A DNA stretch of 64,000 bases from Acidovorax sp. RAC01 (GCF_001714725.1 NZ_CP016447.1:4510860-4574859); one strand, 5' to 3'. Shown: positions 37,801 through 46,368, numbered from the stretch's first letter. The notes: generated from the letters alone by a model not told the origin. Made by a program: numbers and translations.

Positions 37801-38315
37801 TCAACGAAGCCGTCAAGGCGCTCAAGGCGGGCAAGGAGCCCGACCTGCTGAGCCCACTGAGCGTGACCACCGACATCAACCTGCACGCCCCCGCCCTGCT
37901 GCCCGACGACTACTGCGGCGACGTGCACCTGCGGCTGTCGTTCTACAAAAAGCTGGCCACCGCCAAGACACCCGACCAGATCGACGGCCTGCTCGAAGAG
38001 ATCGTGGACCGCTTTGGCAAGCTGCCGGCGCAGGCGCAGACCCTCATCGACGTGCACCGCCTGCGCGTGCTGAGCCAGCCCTACGGCGTAGTGAAGGTGG
38101 ATGCGGCGCCGGGCGTGATCAACATCACCTTCAAGCCCCAGCCGCCCATCGACCCGATGCGCATCATCGAGCTGATCCAGAAGAACAAGCACATCAAGCT
38201 TGCGGGCAACGAGAAGCTGCGCATCGAGCGCGAACTCAAGGAGCCCAAGGACCGCGCCCAGCTGGTGCGCGATGTGCTGCGCAGCCTGGGCCAGCCGGTG
38301 GCTGCTGCGGCATGA
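34836..38315 (+). CDS. mfd: Transcription-repair coupling factor Mfd
   Basis: Removes RNA polymerase stalled at lesions and recruits UvrA; 1159 residues, full length. It carries the N-terminal UvrB-homology region, the RNA-polymerase-interaction domain (GDPVVHSQHGIGRYRGL), the RecG-like translocase with Walker A CGDVGFGKTEVALRA near residue 640, DEEHRFGVRHKE near 740, ATPIPRTL and the TRG/motif VI region GRVGRSHHQAYAYL, and the C-terminal TRCF domain. The start MELPKLSPGKRFTLPRP is chosen; the frame is open far upstream but without similarity. uvrC is also in this window, at 13-15 kb. Confidence 0.96.
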   Translation: MELPKLSPGKRFTLPRPVGSADSLLLARLAERDKAAGRTTAIVTADATDAQRLIDEMAFFAPGLRCALFPDWETLPYDTFSPHQDLISERLATLWRISQKDKDTGADVVIVPATTALYRLAPPSFLAGYTFHFKVKQKLDEAKFKAQLTLAGYSHVSQVVSPGEYAVRGGLIDLFPMGSLVPYRVDLFDDEIDSIRTFDPDSQRSLYPVPEVRLLPGREFPMDDEARAKFRSRWREMLEGDPTKSRIYKDMGAGVATAGIEYYLPLFFDETATVFDYLGAEATVVLHGDLEPAFQRFWQDTKDRFRLVQGDPERPALPPEALFLSIDQFYTRANHHAQLSLRPGVADVDDNPHFQKLGDLSVVRGAEDPLARLQAHIRNTQHRVLLLAESDGRRESLLDFLRASQLNPPAFDSLAEFQGDTAEKVGIATAGLTVGFSWIEDGIDFVTETELFAAGPTTRRRKKQEQVSDVEALIKDLAELNVGDPVVHSQHGIGRYRGLVNMDVGNKNPDGTPAMQEFLHLEYADKAVLYVPVSQLQLISRYTGVSADEAPLHKLGSGQWEKAKRKAAEQVRDSAAELLNIYARRAAREGHAFRYSPQDYETFANDFGFEETADQNAAIHAVIQDMISPRPMDRLVCGDVGFGKTEVALRAAFVAVTGGKQVAFLAPTTLLAEQHYQTLVDRFSKWPVKIAEVSRFRSGKEITAAIKGIGDGTVDIVVGTHKLLSESTKFHNLGLLIIDEEHRFGVRHKEQMKALRAEVDVLTLTATPIPRTLGMALEGLRDLSVIATAPQRRLAIKTFVRNEGTGVIREAVLRELKRGGQCYFLHNEVETIENRRQKLEEILPEARIAVAHGQMPERELERVMRDFVAQRYNILLCSTIIETGIDVPTANTIIMSRADKFGLAQLHQLRGRVGRSHHQAYAYLMVPDTEGLTKQAQQRLDAIQAMEELGSGFYLAMHDLEIRGAGEVLGENQSGNMLEVGFQLYNEMLNEAVKALKAGKEPDLLSPLSVTTDINLHAPALLPDDYCGDVHLRLSFYKKLATAKTPDQIDGLLEEIVDRFGKLPAQAQTLIDVHRLRVLSQPYGVVKVDAAPGVINITFKPQPPIDPMRIIELIQKNKHIKLAGNEKLRIERELKEPKDRAQLVRDVLRSLGQPVAAAA

Positions 38316-38323
38316 TCTGCAGC

Positions 38324-38391
38324 CATTTTGGAATGATTTAGGCCGTCAGGGCAGGTTTTATAAGCATTTTTAGCTATTCAATTAATAGCAA
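38324..38391 (-). repeat. Dispersed palindromic repeat, copy 6
   Basis: On the minus strand it opens with GCTATTAATTGAATAGC, then a GCTTATAAAACC-like stretch and CGGCCTAAATCATTCC. It fills the space between mfd and the next membrane-protein gene and may contribute that gene's leader. Confidence 0.72.
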
Positions 38392-38398
38392 CTCAACC

Positions 38399-39058
38399 AT
38401 GTGGTTCGAAGCCCTGCTCGCCCTCATAGCCCTGGTCGCCGCCCTGGCGGCGCGGCCGTGGCGCATGCTGGCAGCGCGCCCGCCGCTGGCGCACCAGACG
38501 CACGGCGCGCCCTCTGCACTGTGGACGCCACTATTGGCCACGCTGGTGTTCCTGCCCTGGCTGTGGGCCCTGCCCACGCTGCACGCCATGCCGCTGCAGC
38601 TGCAATGGTCGGGCGCCTGCCTGGTGGTGCTGATGCTGGGCTGGCCGCTGGCGGTGCCGGTGTTCATGGGCGTGGGGGCGGCGGCGGGGCTCATCTCACC
38701 CGCCATGGCATGGGCCGATGCGCTGAGTGCCATCGTGTGGCTGGGGGTGGTGCCCGCCACGCTGGCGCTGGGCCTGGGCGCGCTGGTGCGGCGCTACACG
38801 GGCACCCGGCCGTTTGTGTATGTGCTGGGCCGCGCGTTTCTGGGCACGGTGGTGTGCGTGTTTGCAGCCGGTGTGCTGTCGCAATGGAGCGGCCACCAGC
38901 TGCCCGGTATCGGCGGCGAACTGTCGCTGGTGGCGCGCTGGCTGATGGCCTGGGGCGATGGCTTCGTCACCGGCATGCTGGCCGCCATCTTCGTGGCCTT
39001 CAGGCCCGAGTGGCTGGCCACCTGGTCTGACCGGCTGTACCTGCCGCGGCCCCAGTGA
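38399..39058 (+). CDS. Integral membrane protein related to CbiM-type ECF transporter permeases
   Basis: A 219-residue protein with about six hydrophobic segments. The C-terminal region (GDGFVTGMLAAIFVAFRPEWLATWSDRLYLP) and the overall pattern resemble COG3235 proteins annotated as energy-coupling-factor permeases of the CbiM superfamily. The CbiM N-terminal His metal site is not evident, and no ATPase or CbiQ partner is adjacent, so a cobalt or nickel role is unproven. It begins 83 bp after mfd, just after a repeat copy. Confidence 0.65.
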   Translation: MWFEALLALIALVAALAARPWRMLAARPPLAHQTHGAPSALWTPLLATLVFLPWLWALPTLHAMPLQLQWSGACLVVLMLGWPLAVPVFMGVGAAAGLISPAMAWADALSAIVWLGVVPATLALGLGALVRRYTGTRPFVYVLGRAFLGTVVCVFAAGVLSQWSGHQLPGIGGELSLVARWLMAWGDGFVTGMLAAIFVAFRPEWLATWSDRLYLPRPQ

Positions 39059-39149
39059 CGCAGGCTGGTGCGGCGCAGCGGTTGACACAGCGCAAGGGGC
39101 AATGGAGCCCATCGCGCGATAGTGGGGCCATGTTCCCAAAGGAGGCCCC

Positions 39150-39338
39150 ATGAAGCTGTTGAGCGATCTTTTTTCGACCGACTATGGCCTGATGAGCATT
39201 GGCGGCATCGCCTTCATGCTGGGCATGGCCGTGTTCTTTCTGCGGATGTTCCTGACCAAGATGAACGAAGCGCCAACGCCCGACCCCGCTGCGGCAGCAC
39301 GCGCGGCGCAGGGCAAAAAACTGCCTTCGGCACGCTGA
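39150..39338 (+). CDS. DUF3149 small membrane protein
   Basis: A 62-residue protein with one membrane segment (GLMSIGGIAFMLGMAVFFLRMF) followed by a charged KMNE motif and an Ala/Pro-rich tail, matching the DUF3149 pattern. A strong AAAGGAGG ribosome binding site precedes the ATG. Function unknown. Confidence 0.75.
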   Translation: MKLLSDLFSTDYGLMSIGGIAFMLGMAVFFLRMFLTKMNEAPTPDPAAAARAAQGKKLPSAR

Positions 39339-39405
39339 CCTTTGCAGCGCGGGCCTGCGGACCGCGTGGGCCCCAGGGCCTCGGTCACAGCGCAGACCTG
39401 TCGCA

Positions 39406-39621
39406 TCAGCCGTGGCTGTCGCCGGCATCCAGGGCAGGCGGGCGCAGAAGATCCTCGTTGATGCCCATCACCTGGCTGGCGCGCTCCACGGCCTGCCACA
39501 GCGGTGCGGGCATCTGCAGGATTTCATCCGGCGTCGTGGACCGGGCAATCCAGGCGCTGATGTCGCCGTGCTGCTCGGCCGTCAACAACTCAAGGTGCAG
39601 CATCTCGTCAATGGTTTTCAT
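39406..39621 (-). CDS. Small hypothetical protein
   Basis: A 71-residue cytosolic protein beginning MKTIDEMLHLELLTAEQHGD with predicted helices (ISAWIARSTTPDEILQMPAPLW). No named family is recognised. It is divergent from serB, lacks a signal or membrane segment, and has a GGAT-like ribosome binding site. Amino-acid composition and codon use look like a real short gene. Confidence 0.6.
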   Translation of the reverse strand: MKTIDEMLHLELLTAEQHGDISAWIARSTTPDEILQMPAPLWQAVERASQVMGINEDLLRPPALDAGDSHG

Positions 39622-39775
39622 CGGTGATCCGTGGTGGCCAGGGCGAGCCGGCCGGGTGGCGCATGGCCCAAGGCTAACCCACATGCGGGCTACCTGACCG
39701 CGGCAGTCAGCGGGGGGATCAGCAGCCTGGGCTTTACCATTGCGGGCTGTATCTGAAACCCCCTTCGCCTGCGCC

Positions 39776-40489
39776 ATGACCCACGCCACCGAATTCGCCC
39801 CCGGCCTTGTTGTCCAGGGCATCGAGCCGCCCCTGTCCCTGTCGAGCTACAAGCTCATCGCATTCGACATGGATTCCACCCTCATCAACATCGAGTGCGT
39901 GGACGAAATCGCCGACGCTGCCGGCCGCAAGGCCGAAGTGGCCGCCATCACCGAGGCCGCCATGCAGGGCCTGATCACCGACTACAAAGAGAGCCTGCGC
40001 CAGCGCGTGGCGTTGCTCAAGGGCGTGTCGGTGGCGCACATGGAGCAGGTGTTCACCGAGCGCCTGCGCTTCAACCCCGGTGCCAGGGAGCTGATCACCG
40101 CCGCCAGGGCTGCGGGCCTGACCACGCTGCTGGTTTCGGGCGGCTTCACCTTTTTTGCCGACCGCGTGAAGGCCGGGCTGGGCATTGATTTCGCCCGCTC
40201 CAACATGCTCGAAGTGCAAGATGGCCACCTCACCGGCCGCATGGTGGACCAGGCCTGGGGCGACATCTGCGACGGCGCCGAAAAGCGCCGCACGCTGCTG
40301 GAAGTGGCTTCGCTCATGGGCATTTCGCCACAGCAGGCGATTGCCGTGGGTGACGGCGCCAACGATTTGCCCATGATGGGCGCCGCCGGCCTGTCGGTGG
40401 CCTACCACGCCAAGCCCGCCGTGCGCGCGCAGGCCAAGGTGGCCATCAACCAGGGTGGGCTGGACCGGCTGCTGGAAGTTCTGCGCTGA
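39776..40489 (+). CDS. serB: Phosphoserine phosphatase
   Basis: Last step of serine synthesis; 237 residues, the compact form without the N-terminal ACT-like extension of E. coli SerB. HAD-family motifs are FDMDSTLINIECVDE (nucleophile and acid aspartates), VSGGF, the lysine in KAKVAINQGG region, and VGDGANDLPMM. ATG 39776 is selected; an upstream in-frame start at 39740 adds residues without similarity. A thioredoxin-like gene follows by 22 bp. Confidence 0.94.
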   Translation: MTHATEFAPGLVVQGIEPPLSLSSYKLIAFDMDSTLINIECVDEIADAAGRKAEVAAITEAAMQGLITDYKESLRQRVALLKGVSVAHMEQVFTERLRFNPGARELITAARAAGLTTLLVSGGFTFFADRVKAGLGIDFARSNMLEVQDGHLTGRMVDQAWGDICDGAEKRRTLLEVASLMGISPQQAIAVGDGANDLPMMGAAGLSVAYHAKPAVRAQAKVAINQGGLDRLLEVLR

Positions 40490-40511
40490 TTCGCAACACC
40501 ACAGCCCCGCC

Positions 40512-41129
40512 ATGCTGAAGGCCCTTGCCACCCGTGCCGCGCAGTCCTTGCGCAAAAGCTGGAGGCAGCACCTGGCGACCCTCACGCTCGCCTGGGTCGC
40601 CATCGTGGCGGTAGACACCTGGCGCACGCGCGACCTGCCCCAGGGCCCCGCACCCGATGTGGCGCTGGTGAGGGCCCCCAGCGCTGGCGCTGATGGTGCT
40701 GCTGGTGCTGCTGGCTCGGCCGCCACCCCACTCCCCACCACCCTGGCCACATGGCGCGCCCAGCACCCCGGCCAGGCCGTGGCGGTGCACTTCTGGGCCG
40801 AGTGGTGTTCCATCTGCAAGCTGGAAGAACCCAGCATCGCCAGCCTGTCCACCGACCGGCCCGTGCTGGGCGTGGCCATGCAGTCCGGCAACGCGGAGGA
40901 GGTGGCGCAAGTGCAGCGCCAGCGCGGCATGGCGTGGCCCACCGCCGTGGACCCGCAAGGCACGCTGTCGCGCAGCTGGGGCGTGCGCGCCGTGCCCGCA
41001 CTGGTGGTGATCGACCCGCACGGCCAGGTGCGGTTTGCCACCTCGGGCTACACCCCCGAATGGGCCATGCGCCTGCGGCTGTGGTGGGCGCAGACAATAC
41101 CGCAGTGGAAAGCATTGCTTCCAAAATAA
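40512..41129 (+). CDS. Membrane-anchored thioredoxin-like protein disulfide oxidoreductase (ScsD/TlpA-like)
   Basis: A 205-residue protein with an N-terminal membrane anchor (HLATLTLAWVAIVAVDTW), an Ala/Gly-rich linker and a periplasmic thioredoxin domain: VAVHFWAEWCSICKLEEPSI with the CxxC WCSIC, VPALVVIDPHG with the cis-proline, and FATSGYTPEW. This resembles ScsD/TlpA reductases. Its stop codon lies at the start of repeat copy 7. Electron donor and target are unknown. Confidence 0.82.
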   Translation: MLKALATRAAQSLRKSWRQHLATLTLAWVAIVAVDTWRTRDLPQGPAPDVALVRAPSAGADGAAGAAGSAATPLPTTLATWRAQHPGQAVAVHFWAEWCSICKLEEPSIASLSTDRPVLGVAMQSGNAEEVAQVQRQRGMAWPTAVDPQGTLSRSWGVRAVPALVVIDPHGQVRFATSGYTPEWAMRLRLWWAQTIPQWKALLPK

Positions 41130-41180
41130 TAGCTTCCGGCGCTTGATGGACGCGCGCAAACGGCCATTTTGACCACTATT
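41121..41180 (+). repeat. Dispersed palindromic repeat, copy 7
   Basis: CCAAAATAATAGCTTCCGGC, then GCTTGATGG and CGGCCATTTTGACC. The first palindrome arm is degenerate. It overlaps the stop codon of the thioredoxin-like gene. Confidence 0.65.
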
Positions 41181-41297
41181 CTCGGCGCCACCCACCACGT
41201 TGCCCTCTGAAACAGCCCGGCAGCGTGTGGCGCAAATCTTCAAGACCCGCCGACCCGTCCTTTGCACACTGGCCCCGTCACACCCACGGAGGCTTGC

Positions 41298-41762
41298 ATG
41301 CACATCACCCTGAACCAACAAGCCCAGCCGGTGCCCCCCGGCTGGGAGGACGAACCCCTGCTCTGGCTGCTGCGCGAGCCACTGGGCCTCACGGGCACCC
41401 GCTTTGGCTGCGGCATGGGCCAGTGCGGCGCCTGCACCGTGCTGGTGGACGGCATGGCGCAGCGCGCCTGCCTGCAGACCGCACGCGGGGTGCAGGGGCG
41501 CAGCATCACCACCATCGAGGGGCTGGCCGCACCCGACGGCACGCTGCACCCCGTGCAACAAGCCTGGCTGGACCTGCGCGTGCCCCAATGCGGCTATTGC
41601 CATAGCGGCCAGATCATGGGCGCGGTGGCCTTGCTGCGCGCCACACCCCGCCCCAGCGATGCGCAGATCGACACCGCCATGTCAGGCCACCTGTGCCGCT
41701 GCGGCACCCAGCACCGGGTGCGCGCGGCCATCCACCAGGCTGCTGACGGTGTGAAGCCATGA
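41298..41762 (+). CDS. [2Fe-2S]-binding small subunit of a molybdenum hydroxylase (isoquinoline 1-oxidoreductase alpha type)
   Basis: Electron-transfer subunit of 154 residues. The plant-type cluster is bound by [17 protein letters not shown] plus RACL, and the second cluster by [10 protein letters not shown] and HLCRCG, the standard xanthine oxidase family arrangement. GGAGG lies 7 nt before ATG 41298. Its stop overlaps the start of the large subunit by 4 bp. There is no FAD subunit, as in IorAB-type two-subunit enzymes. Confidence 0.9.
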   Translation: MHITLNQQAQPVPPGWEDEPLLWLLREPLGLTGTRFGCGMGQCGACTVLVDGMAQRACLQTARGVQGRSITTIEGLAAPDGTLHPVQQAWLDLRVPQCGYCHSGQIMGAVALLRATPRPSDAQIDTAMSGHLCRCGTQHRVRAAIHQAADGVKP

Positions 41763-43870
41763 AGCGCCGCCAGTTCTTGGCAGCGGCAGGCGCCGGGGTA
41801 CTCACCGTCACGCTCGCAGGCTGCAGTGTGGTGCCAGTGATCCCCAAGCGCCCCACCTCCACCGCCGATGACGCGCTGGGCTGGATACGCCACGAAGATG
41901 GCCGCTACACCCTGTGGCTGCCCAGCGCCGAAATGGGCCAGCAGATCAGCGCCGCGCTGCAGGGCCTGGCCGCTGCTGAGCTGGGCGTGCCACCCGCGCA
42001 GGTGCATCTGCAACTGCCCAGCACCCGCGCCATCGCCCGCGTGCGCGCCACCGTGGGCAGCGCCAGCGTGCAGGACTTTGCCCTGCCCCTGGCCCGCGCC
42101 TGCGCCACGCTGCGCGAGGCCCTGGCGCAAGGCCAGACCACGGGCACGCTGGCCGCGCGCGACATTGCGCCCAGCGCGCTGCGCAGCCTGCAGCCGCGCA
42201 CGGGGGCCACCAAAGAAACTGCGGTGGCACGGGGCCAGCTGCACGCCCTCGTCACCGGCCAGCCGCTGTTTGCGGGCGACACGCGCCTGCCCGGCCTGCT
42301 CTATGGCCGTGTGCTGCGCGCACCCGTATCGGCCGAAATCACCTCGCGCCCCAAGGCGTGGGACGAAACAGCCGCCCGCGCCGACCCGGCCTGCGTAGCC
42401 GTGGTGCAGCACCCGCGCCTCGCGCAAATGGGCAGCCTGGGCCTGGGCATCGTGGCGCGCACCCCCTCGGCGCTCGACCGCATCGAGACCGCCCTGGCCG
42501 TGCAGTGGCAGGTGGAACATGGCAGCGCGTTCGAGCAGGCGGCCATCGACGAGCGCATCGACATCGACACCCACCTGCGCCGGGGCCCGCTGCAGCACCG
42601 CCTGCGCAAGGATGACCTGCCCGCAGACACCGCCTGGACGCTGGACCTGCGCATGAATGTGCCCCTGGCCGCGCACGCCCCCATCGAACCGCGCAGCGCC
42701 ACGGCGCAGTGGCTGGCCGACGCAGACCAAGAAGGCATCGCCCTGAAAGTATGGGCGGGCACGCAAGACCTGTTCTACATGCGCGACGTGCTCGCTCGCC
42801 AGTTCAACCTGAATGCCGAACGCATCGAGGTGCAGGCCTGCCGCATCGGGGGCGGTTTTGGCGGCCGCACGCTTTGCACGGTAGAGCTCGAAGCTGCCGT
42901 GCTCGCCCAGGCCGTGGGCGCGCCCGTCAAGGTGCAATGGAGCCGCGCGCAGGAGTTTGCCCAGGGCTTCCAGCGCCCACCCTCCAGCCACCGCGTGCGG
43001 GCCCGTGTGCACGGCGGGCGCATCACCCACTGGTGGCATGCGCTGGCCAGCAGCCACATCCTGTTCACACCCGCCGCCATGCCGGTGTGGATGCAGACCC
43101 TGGCCGACCTGGCGGGCGACAGCGGCGTGGCACGCGGTGCACAAATGCCGTACGACGTGCCCCAGCAGCGCATCGAGTTCACCGCCCAGCGCCTGCCCGT
43201 GCACACCGGCCCCTGGCGCGGCCTGGGTGCGGGGCCCAACACTCTGGTGGTGGAAAGCGCCATGGACGAATGCGCGCACCATGCAGGGGCCGACCCGCTG
43301 GCCTGGCGCCTGCAGCACACCACCGATGCACGCCTGGCCCAGGTGCTGCGCCGCGCCGCTGCCGAGGCCCGCTGGCCAGAGCGCCCCGCCAGCGACGCCA
43401 CCACCTTGCGCGGCCGCGGCATTGCGGGCGGCATCTACAAAGGCGTGAGCTACGCCGCCGCCGTGGCCGATGTGGAAGTGTTACGCGCCACCGGCCAGGT
43501 GCGCGTGACGGCGCTGTGGTGCGCGCACGACTGCGGCCTGGTGCTGCAGCCCGACGGCGTGCGCGCGCAGACCGAGGGCAACCTCGTGTGGTGCCTGGGC
43601 ATGGTGCTGCACGAGCAGCTGCCCGTGGCCCGCTCAGGCGTGGCCGCGGCCAGCTTTGCCGACTACCCGCTGCCACGCATGGGCGACATTCCGCCGCTGC
43701 ATGTGCACCTGATCGACAGCAGCGCGCCGCCCACCGGTGCCGGAGAAACCGCCATGGTGGCCGGGGCCGGAGCGATCGCCAACGCGCTGCGCGACGCCAC
43801 CGGCGTGCGTTTTACCCACCTGCCGGTGCGCAGTGCCGATGTGCTGCAGGCCCTGGCCGCACGGGGCTGA
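41759..43870 (+). CDS. Molybdopterin-binding large subunit of a periplasmic aldehyde/isoquinoline-type oxidoreductase
   Basis: Catalytic subunit of 703 residues, IorB-like. It begins [22 protein letters not shown], combining a twin-arginine-like start with a lipobox-like LAGC, which suggests export of the folded complex and perhaps lipid anchoring. Molybdopterin contacts appear in GGGFGGRT and the catalytic glutamate in [14 protein letters not shown] near the C-terminus. The substrate is unknown (aldehyde or N-heterocycle). No maturation XdhC homologue is adjacent; an AraC-type regulator follows. Confidence 0.87.
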   Translation: MKRRQFLAAAGAGVLTVTLAGCSVVPVIPKRPTSTADDALGWIRHEDGRYTLWLPSAEMGQQISAALQGLAAAELGVPPAQVHLQLPSTRAIARVRATVGSASVQDFALPLARACATLREALAQGQTTGTLAARDIAPSALRSLQPRTGATKETAVARGQLHALVTGQPLFAGDTRLPGLLYGRVLRAPVSAEITSRPKAWDETAARADPACVAVVQHPRLAQMGSLGLGIVARTPSALDRIETALAVQWQVEHGSAFEQAAIDERIDIDTHLRRGPLQHRLRKDDLPADTAWTLDLRMNVPLAAHAPIEPRSATAQWLADADQEGIALKVWAGTQDLFYMRDVLARQFNLNAERIEVQACRIGGGFGGRTLCTVELEAAVLAQAVGAPVKVQWSRAQEFAQGFQRPPSSHRVRARVHGGRITHWWHALASSHILFTPAAMPVWMQTLADLAGDSGVARGAQMPYDVPQQRIEFTAQRLPVHTGPWRGLGAGPNTLVVESAMDECAHHAGADPLAWRLQHTTDARLAQVLRRAAAEARWPERPASDATTLRGRGIAGGIYKGVSYAAAVADVEVLRATGQVRVTALWCAHDCGLVLQPDGVRAQTEGNLVWCLGMVLHEQLPVARSGVAAASFADYPLPRMGDIPPLHVHLIDSSAPPTGAGETAMVAGAGAIANALRDATGVRFTHLPVRSADVLQALAARG

Positions 43871-43900
43871 GCCAGTCAGCACCAGCGGCACAATCCGCCC

Positions 43901-44935
43901 ATGCAAGACTTTGCCAGCGCTGCCATGGTCCGCCTGCTGGTGCGCGCCATGGCTGCGCACGGGCTGGTGCCGCCACCGCCCCCACCGGGCGCCGACGGGC
44001 TGGCCGCGAGCCATGTGCCCCTGGCCTACAAACGCAGCGTGGTCGAAGCCGTGCTGCACCAGGGCGGCCTGGGCACACTGCTGCAGCTGGCCCAGCGGGT
44101 GGACGTGCTGGCGGGCGACCCGGTGCACCGCGCACTGCTGGGTGCGACGGGGGTGCCCGAGCTGATGGCACGCTGGCAGCGGCTGGAGCGGTATGTGCAT
44201 TCGCGCCACCAGGTCAGCACCACGGCCAGCGCCCCGGGCACCCTGGCGCTGCACCACCACGCGCGCCCCGGTGTGCGGGAAGCGCCCCACCCCACCGAAA
44301 GCCTGGCCGTGCTGGGCGCACTGCTGGGCGCAAGCCAGGCCCTGGGTGTGCGCGGGTTGCAGGTGGAGATCGGCACATCCGGTACCGCAGACCGGCGCCT
44401 GAACCTGCCGCTGCAAGGCTCTGCCATCGCGCCCGCAGAACTGCACGCGCAGCTGGCCCCACTGGCTGCGCAGGGGGCAATGGGCCATTGGACCTTGCGC
44501 TGGGAACCTCACACCCGCACAGCGGCCACACCCCCTGCCCTGCAGCCCCAGCCCACCACCCACCTGTGTGATGCCCTGCCCTGGCCGCCGCTGGCGCACC
44601 AGCTGGCGCGCCATGTGCTGCACGACCCGGCGGCGCAGCACACGGTGGATGCACTGGCACAGCACACAGGCCTGACCCGGCGCAGCCTGCAGCGGGCCCT
44701 GAGCCAACGGGGCCTGAGCTGCCGCCACATCGTCACCGAGGCCCGCTCGCGCGTGGCGGCACAGTGGCTGCTGGAAAGCCCTCACAGCCTCGCAGAAATC
44801 GGGTTCGCCTGCGGCTTTGCCGACCAACCCCACTTCACACGCGAATTCGCACGCCATGTGGGCCTGACGCCGGCGCGCTACCGGCAGGCCTTTGCGGGTG
44901 CAGGCGGTCCGGGATCGCTGAAGCTATCAATTTGA
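43901..44935 (+). CDS. AraC-family transcriptional regulator
   Basis: A 344-residue regulator with a ligand-binding N-terminal half of the arabinose-binding-like type and a C-terminal pair of helix-turn-helix motifs (HTVDALAQHTGLTRRSLQRAL and SLAEIGFACGFADQPHFTRE, then HVGLTPARYRQAF). It starts 30 bp after the molybdenum hydroxylase and probably regulates it. The last six codons and the stop are supplied by repeat copy 8. It converges with nsrR. Confidence 0.86.
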   Translation: MQDFASAAMVRLLVRAMAAHGLVPPPPPPGADGLAASHVPLAYKRSVVEAVLHQGGLGTLLQLAQRVDVLAGDPVHRALLGATGVPELMARWQRLERYVHSRHQVSTTASAPGTLALHHHARPGVREAPHPTESLAVLGALLGASQALGVRGLQVEIGTSGTADRRLNLPLQGSAIAPAELHAQLAPLAAQGAMGHWTLRWEPHTRTAATPPALQPQPTTHLCDALPWPPLAHQLARHVLHDPAAQHTVDALAQHTGLTRRSLQRALSQRGLSCRHIVTEARSRVAAQWLLESPHSLAEIGFACGFADQPHFTREFARHVGLTPARYRQAFAGAGGPGSLKLSI

Positions 44936-44989
44936 TAGCTTCAAGTCTTCACCCATCAAGCCTTAGCGGCCATTTTTAATCTGTATTTT
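44921..44989 (+). repeat. Dispersed palindromic repeat, copy 8
   Basis: Perfect palindrome AAGCTATCAATTTGATAGCTT, then CAAGCCTTAGCGGCCATTTTTAATCTG in outline. It lies between two convergent genes and contains both of their stop codons (44933-44935 on plus, 44976-44978 on minus). Confidence 0.8.
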
Positions 44990-45506
44990 CGGTTCTGGAT
45001 GGCAACCCTGCCACCAGGGATCCCCTGCGCATGGCGCCCCCGCGCTGGGGCAGTGCCACGGTGGGCAGCAGGGAGCGCGCAGCACCGCCACCCGCAGCGG
45101 CCGGGGCTATCAGGTCCTGCAGCGTCACACCGTCGAGCACCGCCAGATAGGCCTGCATCGCCTGCCACAACACGCCCTTGAGGCGGCAGTGGCTGCTCAG
45201 GCGGCACTGGTTGGTGCCGGGATCAAAACATTCCACCAGGTTGAAGTCGGTCTCGGTGGCACGCACCACGGCGCCAATGTTGATGGTCGATGCGGGCAAC
45301 ATCAGCCGCATGCCGCCGCCCCGGCCGCGCGTGGTCTCCAGCAAGCCCTGGGCGGCCAGCTGCTGCACGATTTTCATCAGGTGGCTGCGCGAGATGCCGT
45401 AGCCCTCGGCCACCTCGGTGATGGTCACCGGCTGCTCGCGGCCCTCGGTGGCGGCGCAGTACATGAGCACGCGCAGCGTGTAGTCGGTCCATTGGGTCAG
45501 GCGCAT
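44976..45506 (-). CDS. nsrR: Rrf2-family nitric-oxide-sensing repressor NsrR
   Basis: Iron-sulfur repressor of 176 residues that loses DNA binding when its cluster reacts with NO. The N-terminal winged helix (MRLTQWTDYTLRVLMYCAA, TEVAEGYGISRSHLMKIV) is NsrR-typical, and three cysteines C93, C101 and C107 fall in ECFDPGTNQCRLSSHCRL. It is divergent from the RIC gene with a 17-bp palindrome between them. The C-terminus has about 25 residues beyond most NsrR proteins, and its stop codon lies in repeat copy 8. Confidence 0.92.
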   Translation of the reverse strand: MRLTQWTDYTLRVLMYCAATEGREQPVTITEVAEGYGISRSHLMKIVQQLAAQGLLETTRGRGGGMRLMLPASTINIGAVVRATETDFNLVECFDPGTNQCRLSSHCRLKGVLWQAMQAYLAVLDGVTLQDLIAPAAAGGGAARSLLPTVALPQRGGAMRRGSLVAGLPSRTENTD

Positions 45507-45546
45507 GGGTTTGCCGCAGGTCAAGTTAAAGAGGTATGCAGAACGA

Positions 45547-45563
45547 ATTTTATTGAATAAAAT
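45547..45563. promoter_or_regulatory. Palindromic operator candidate overlapping divergent -10 boxes (nsrR / RIC)
   Basis: ATTTTATTGAATAAAAT is a perfect 17-bp palindrome. Read on either strand its end gives TAAAAT, a good -10 box at the right distance from nsrR and from the RIC gene. A repressor bound here would block both promoters; NsrR is the obvious candidate, but this is inference. Confidence 0.55.
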
Positions 45564-45597
45564 ATGCACACTAAATGAATCTTTAAAAGGAACCGCC

Positions 45598-46368
45598 ATG
45601 AACGCCCGCGTTGACCACCTGGAAGCTGCCTCTGCCCACCCCGTCCCGCTCAGTGCCGACCAGCAGATCGGCCAGATTGCGGTGCAACTGCCCGGCGCCA
45701 CGGCGGTGTTCCGGCGGCTCAAGCTCGACTTCTGCTGCGGCGGCCAGGTCAGCCTGTCCAAGGCAGCTGCCGACAAGGGGCTGGATGCCGCCGCCGTGCT
45801 GGCTGAGCTGGCCGCCCTGCAGCGCAGTGACACTGTGCCCGAAGCCGCCTCGCCCAGCGCGCTCATCGACCACATCCTGGCGCGCTACCACGAGGTGCAC
45901 CGCCAGCAGCTGCCCGAGCTGATCCGCATGGCCCGCCGCGTGGAAGCCGTGCACCGCGACAACCCGCAGGTGCCCGTGGGCCTGGCCGACCACCTCGAAA
46001 CCATGCACGAGGAGCTGCTCTCGCACATGCTCAAGGAAGAACAGGTGCTCTTCCCCATGCTCAAGAACGGCGGCAACCCCTTTGTGGGCCAGCCCATCGG
46101 CATGATGCGCGCCGAACACATCGACCACGGCGAAGCGCTCGACCGGCTCAACGCCCTCACCCACGACGCCACGCCCCCGCAAGGCGCGTGCAACACCTGG
46201 CGCGCCTTGTATGCAGGCATTGCCCAGCTCGGCGATGACCTCGTCAACCACATCCACCTCGAAAACAACGTGCTGTTCCCGGCGTTTGAAGCCAGCGCAT
46301 CGCCCTCGTCGCAAGGTTGTGGTCCATCAGGCTGCGCATGCAGCGGCGGGGGCACACTGCAGGCATGA
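45598..46368 (+). CDS. ytfE: Di-iron iron-sulfur cluster repair protein (RIC; ScdA/YtfE/DnrN family)
   Basis: Repairs nitrosylated or oxidised Fe-S clusters; 256 residues. The N-terminal ScdA domain has FCCGG in KLDFCCGGQVSLSKAA, and the hemerythrin-like di-iron domain shows repeated His and Glu (HILARYHEVH, HLETMHEELLSHMLKEEQVLFPM, MRAEHIDHGEALDRL, HIHLENNVLFPAFE). A Cys-rich end (CGPSGCACSGG) is unusual compared with E. coli YtfE. AAAAGGA precedes ATG 45598. It overlaps the truncated haemoglobin gene by 4 bp, forming an NO-defence operon opposite nsrR. Confidence 0.92.
   Translation: MNARVDHLEAASAHPVPLSADQQIGQIAVQLPGATAVFRRLKLDFCCGGQVSLSKAAADKGLDAAAVLAELAALQRSDTVPEAASPSALIDHILARYHEVHRQQLPELIRMARRVEAVHRDNPQVPVGLADHLETMHEELLSHMLKEEQVLFPMLKNGGNPFVGQPIGMMRAEHIDHGEALDRLNALTHDATPPQGACNTWRALYAGIAQLGDDLVNHIHLENNVLFPAFEASASPSSQGCGPSGCACSGGGTLQA

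Noticed and set aside
35205..38192. A 995-codon open frame antisense to mfd
   Set aside because: Same high-GC antisense effect. Mfd is full length and intact, and the antisense product has no recognisable domain or ribosome binding site.
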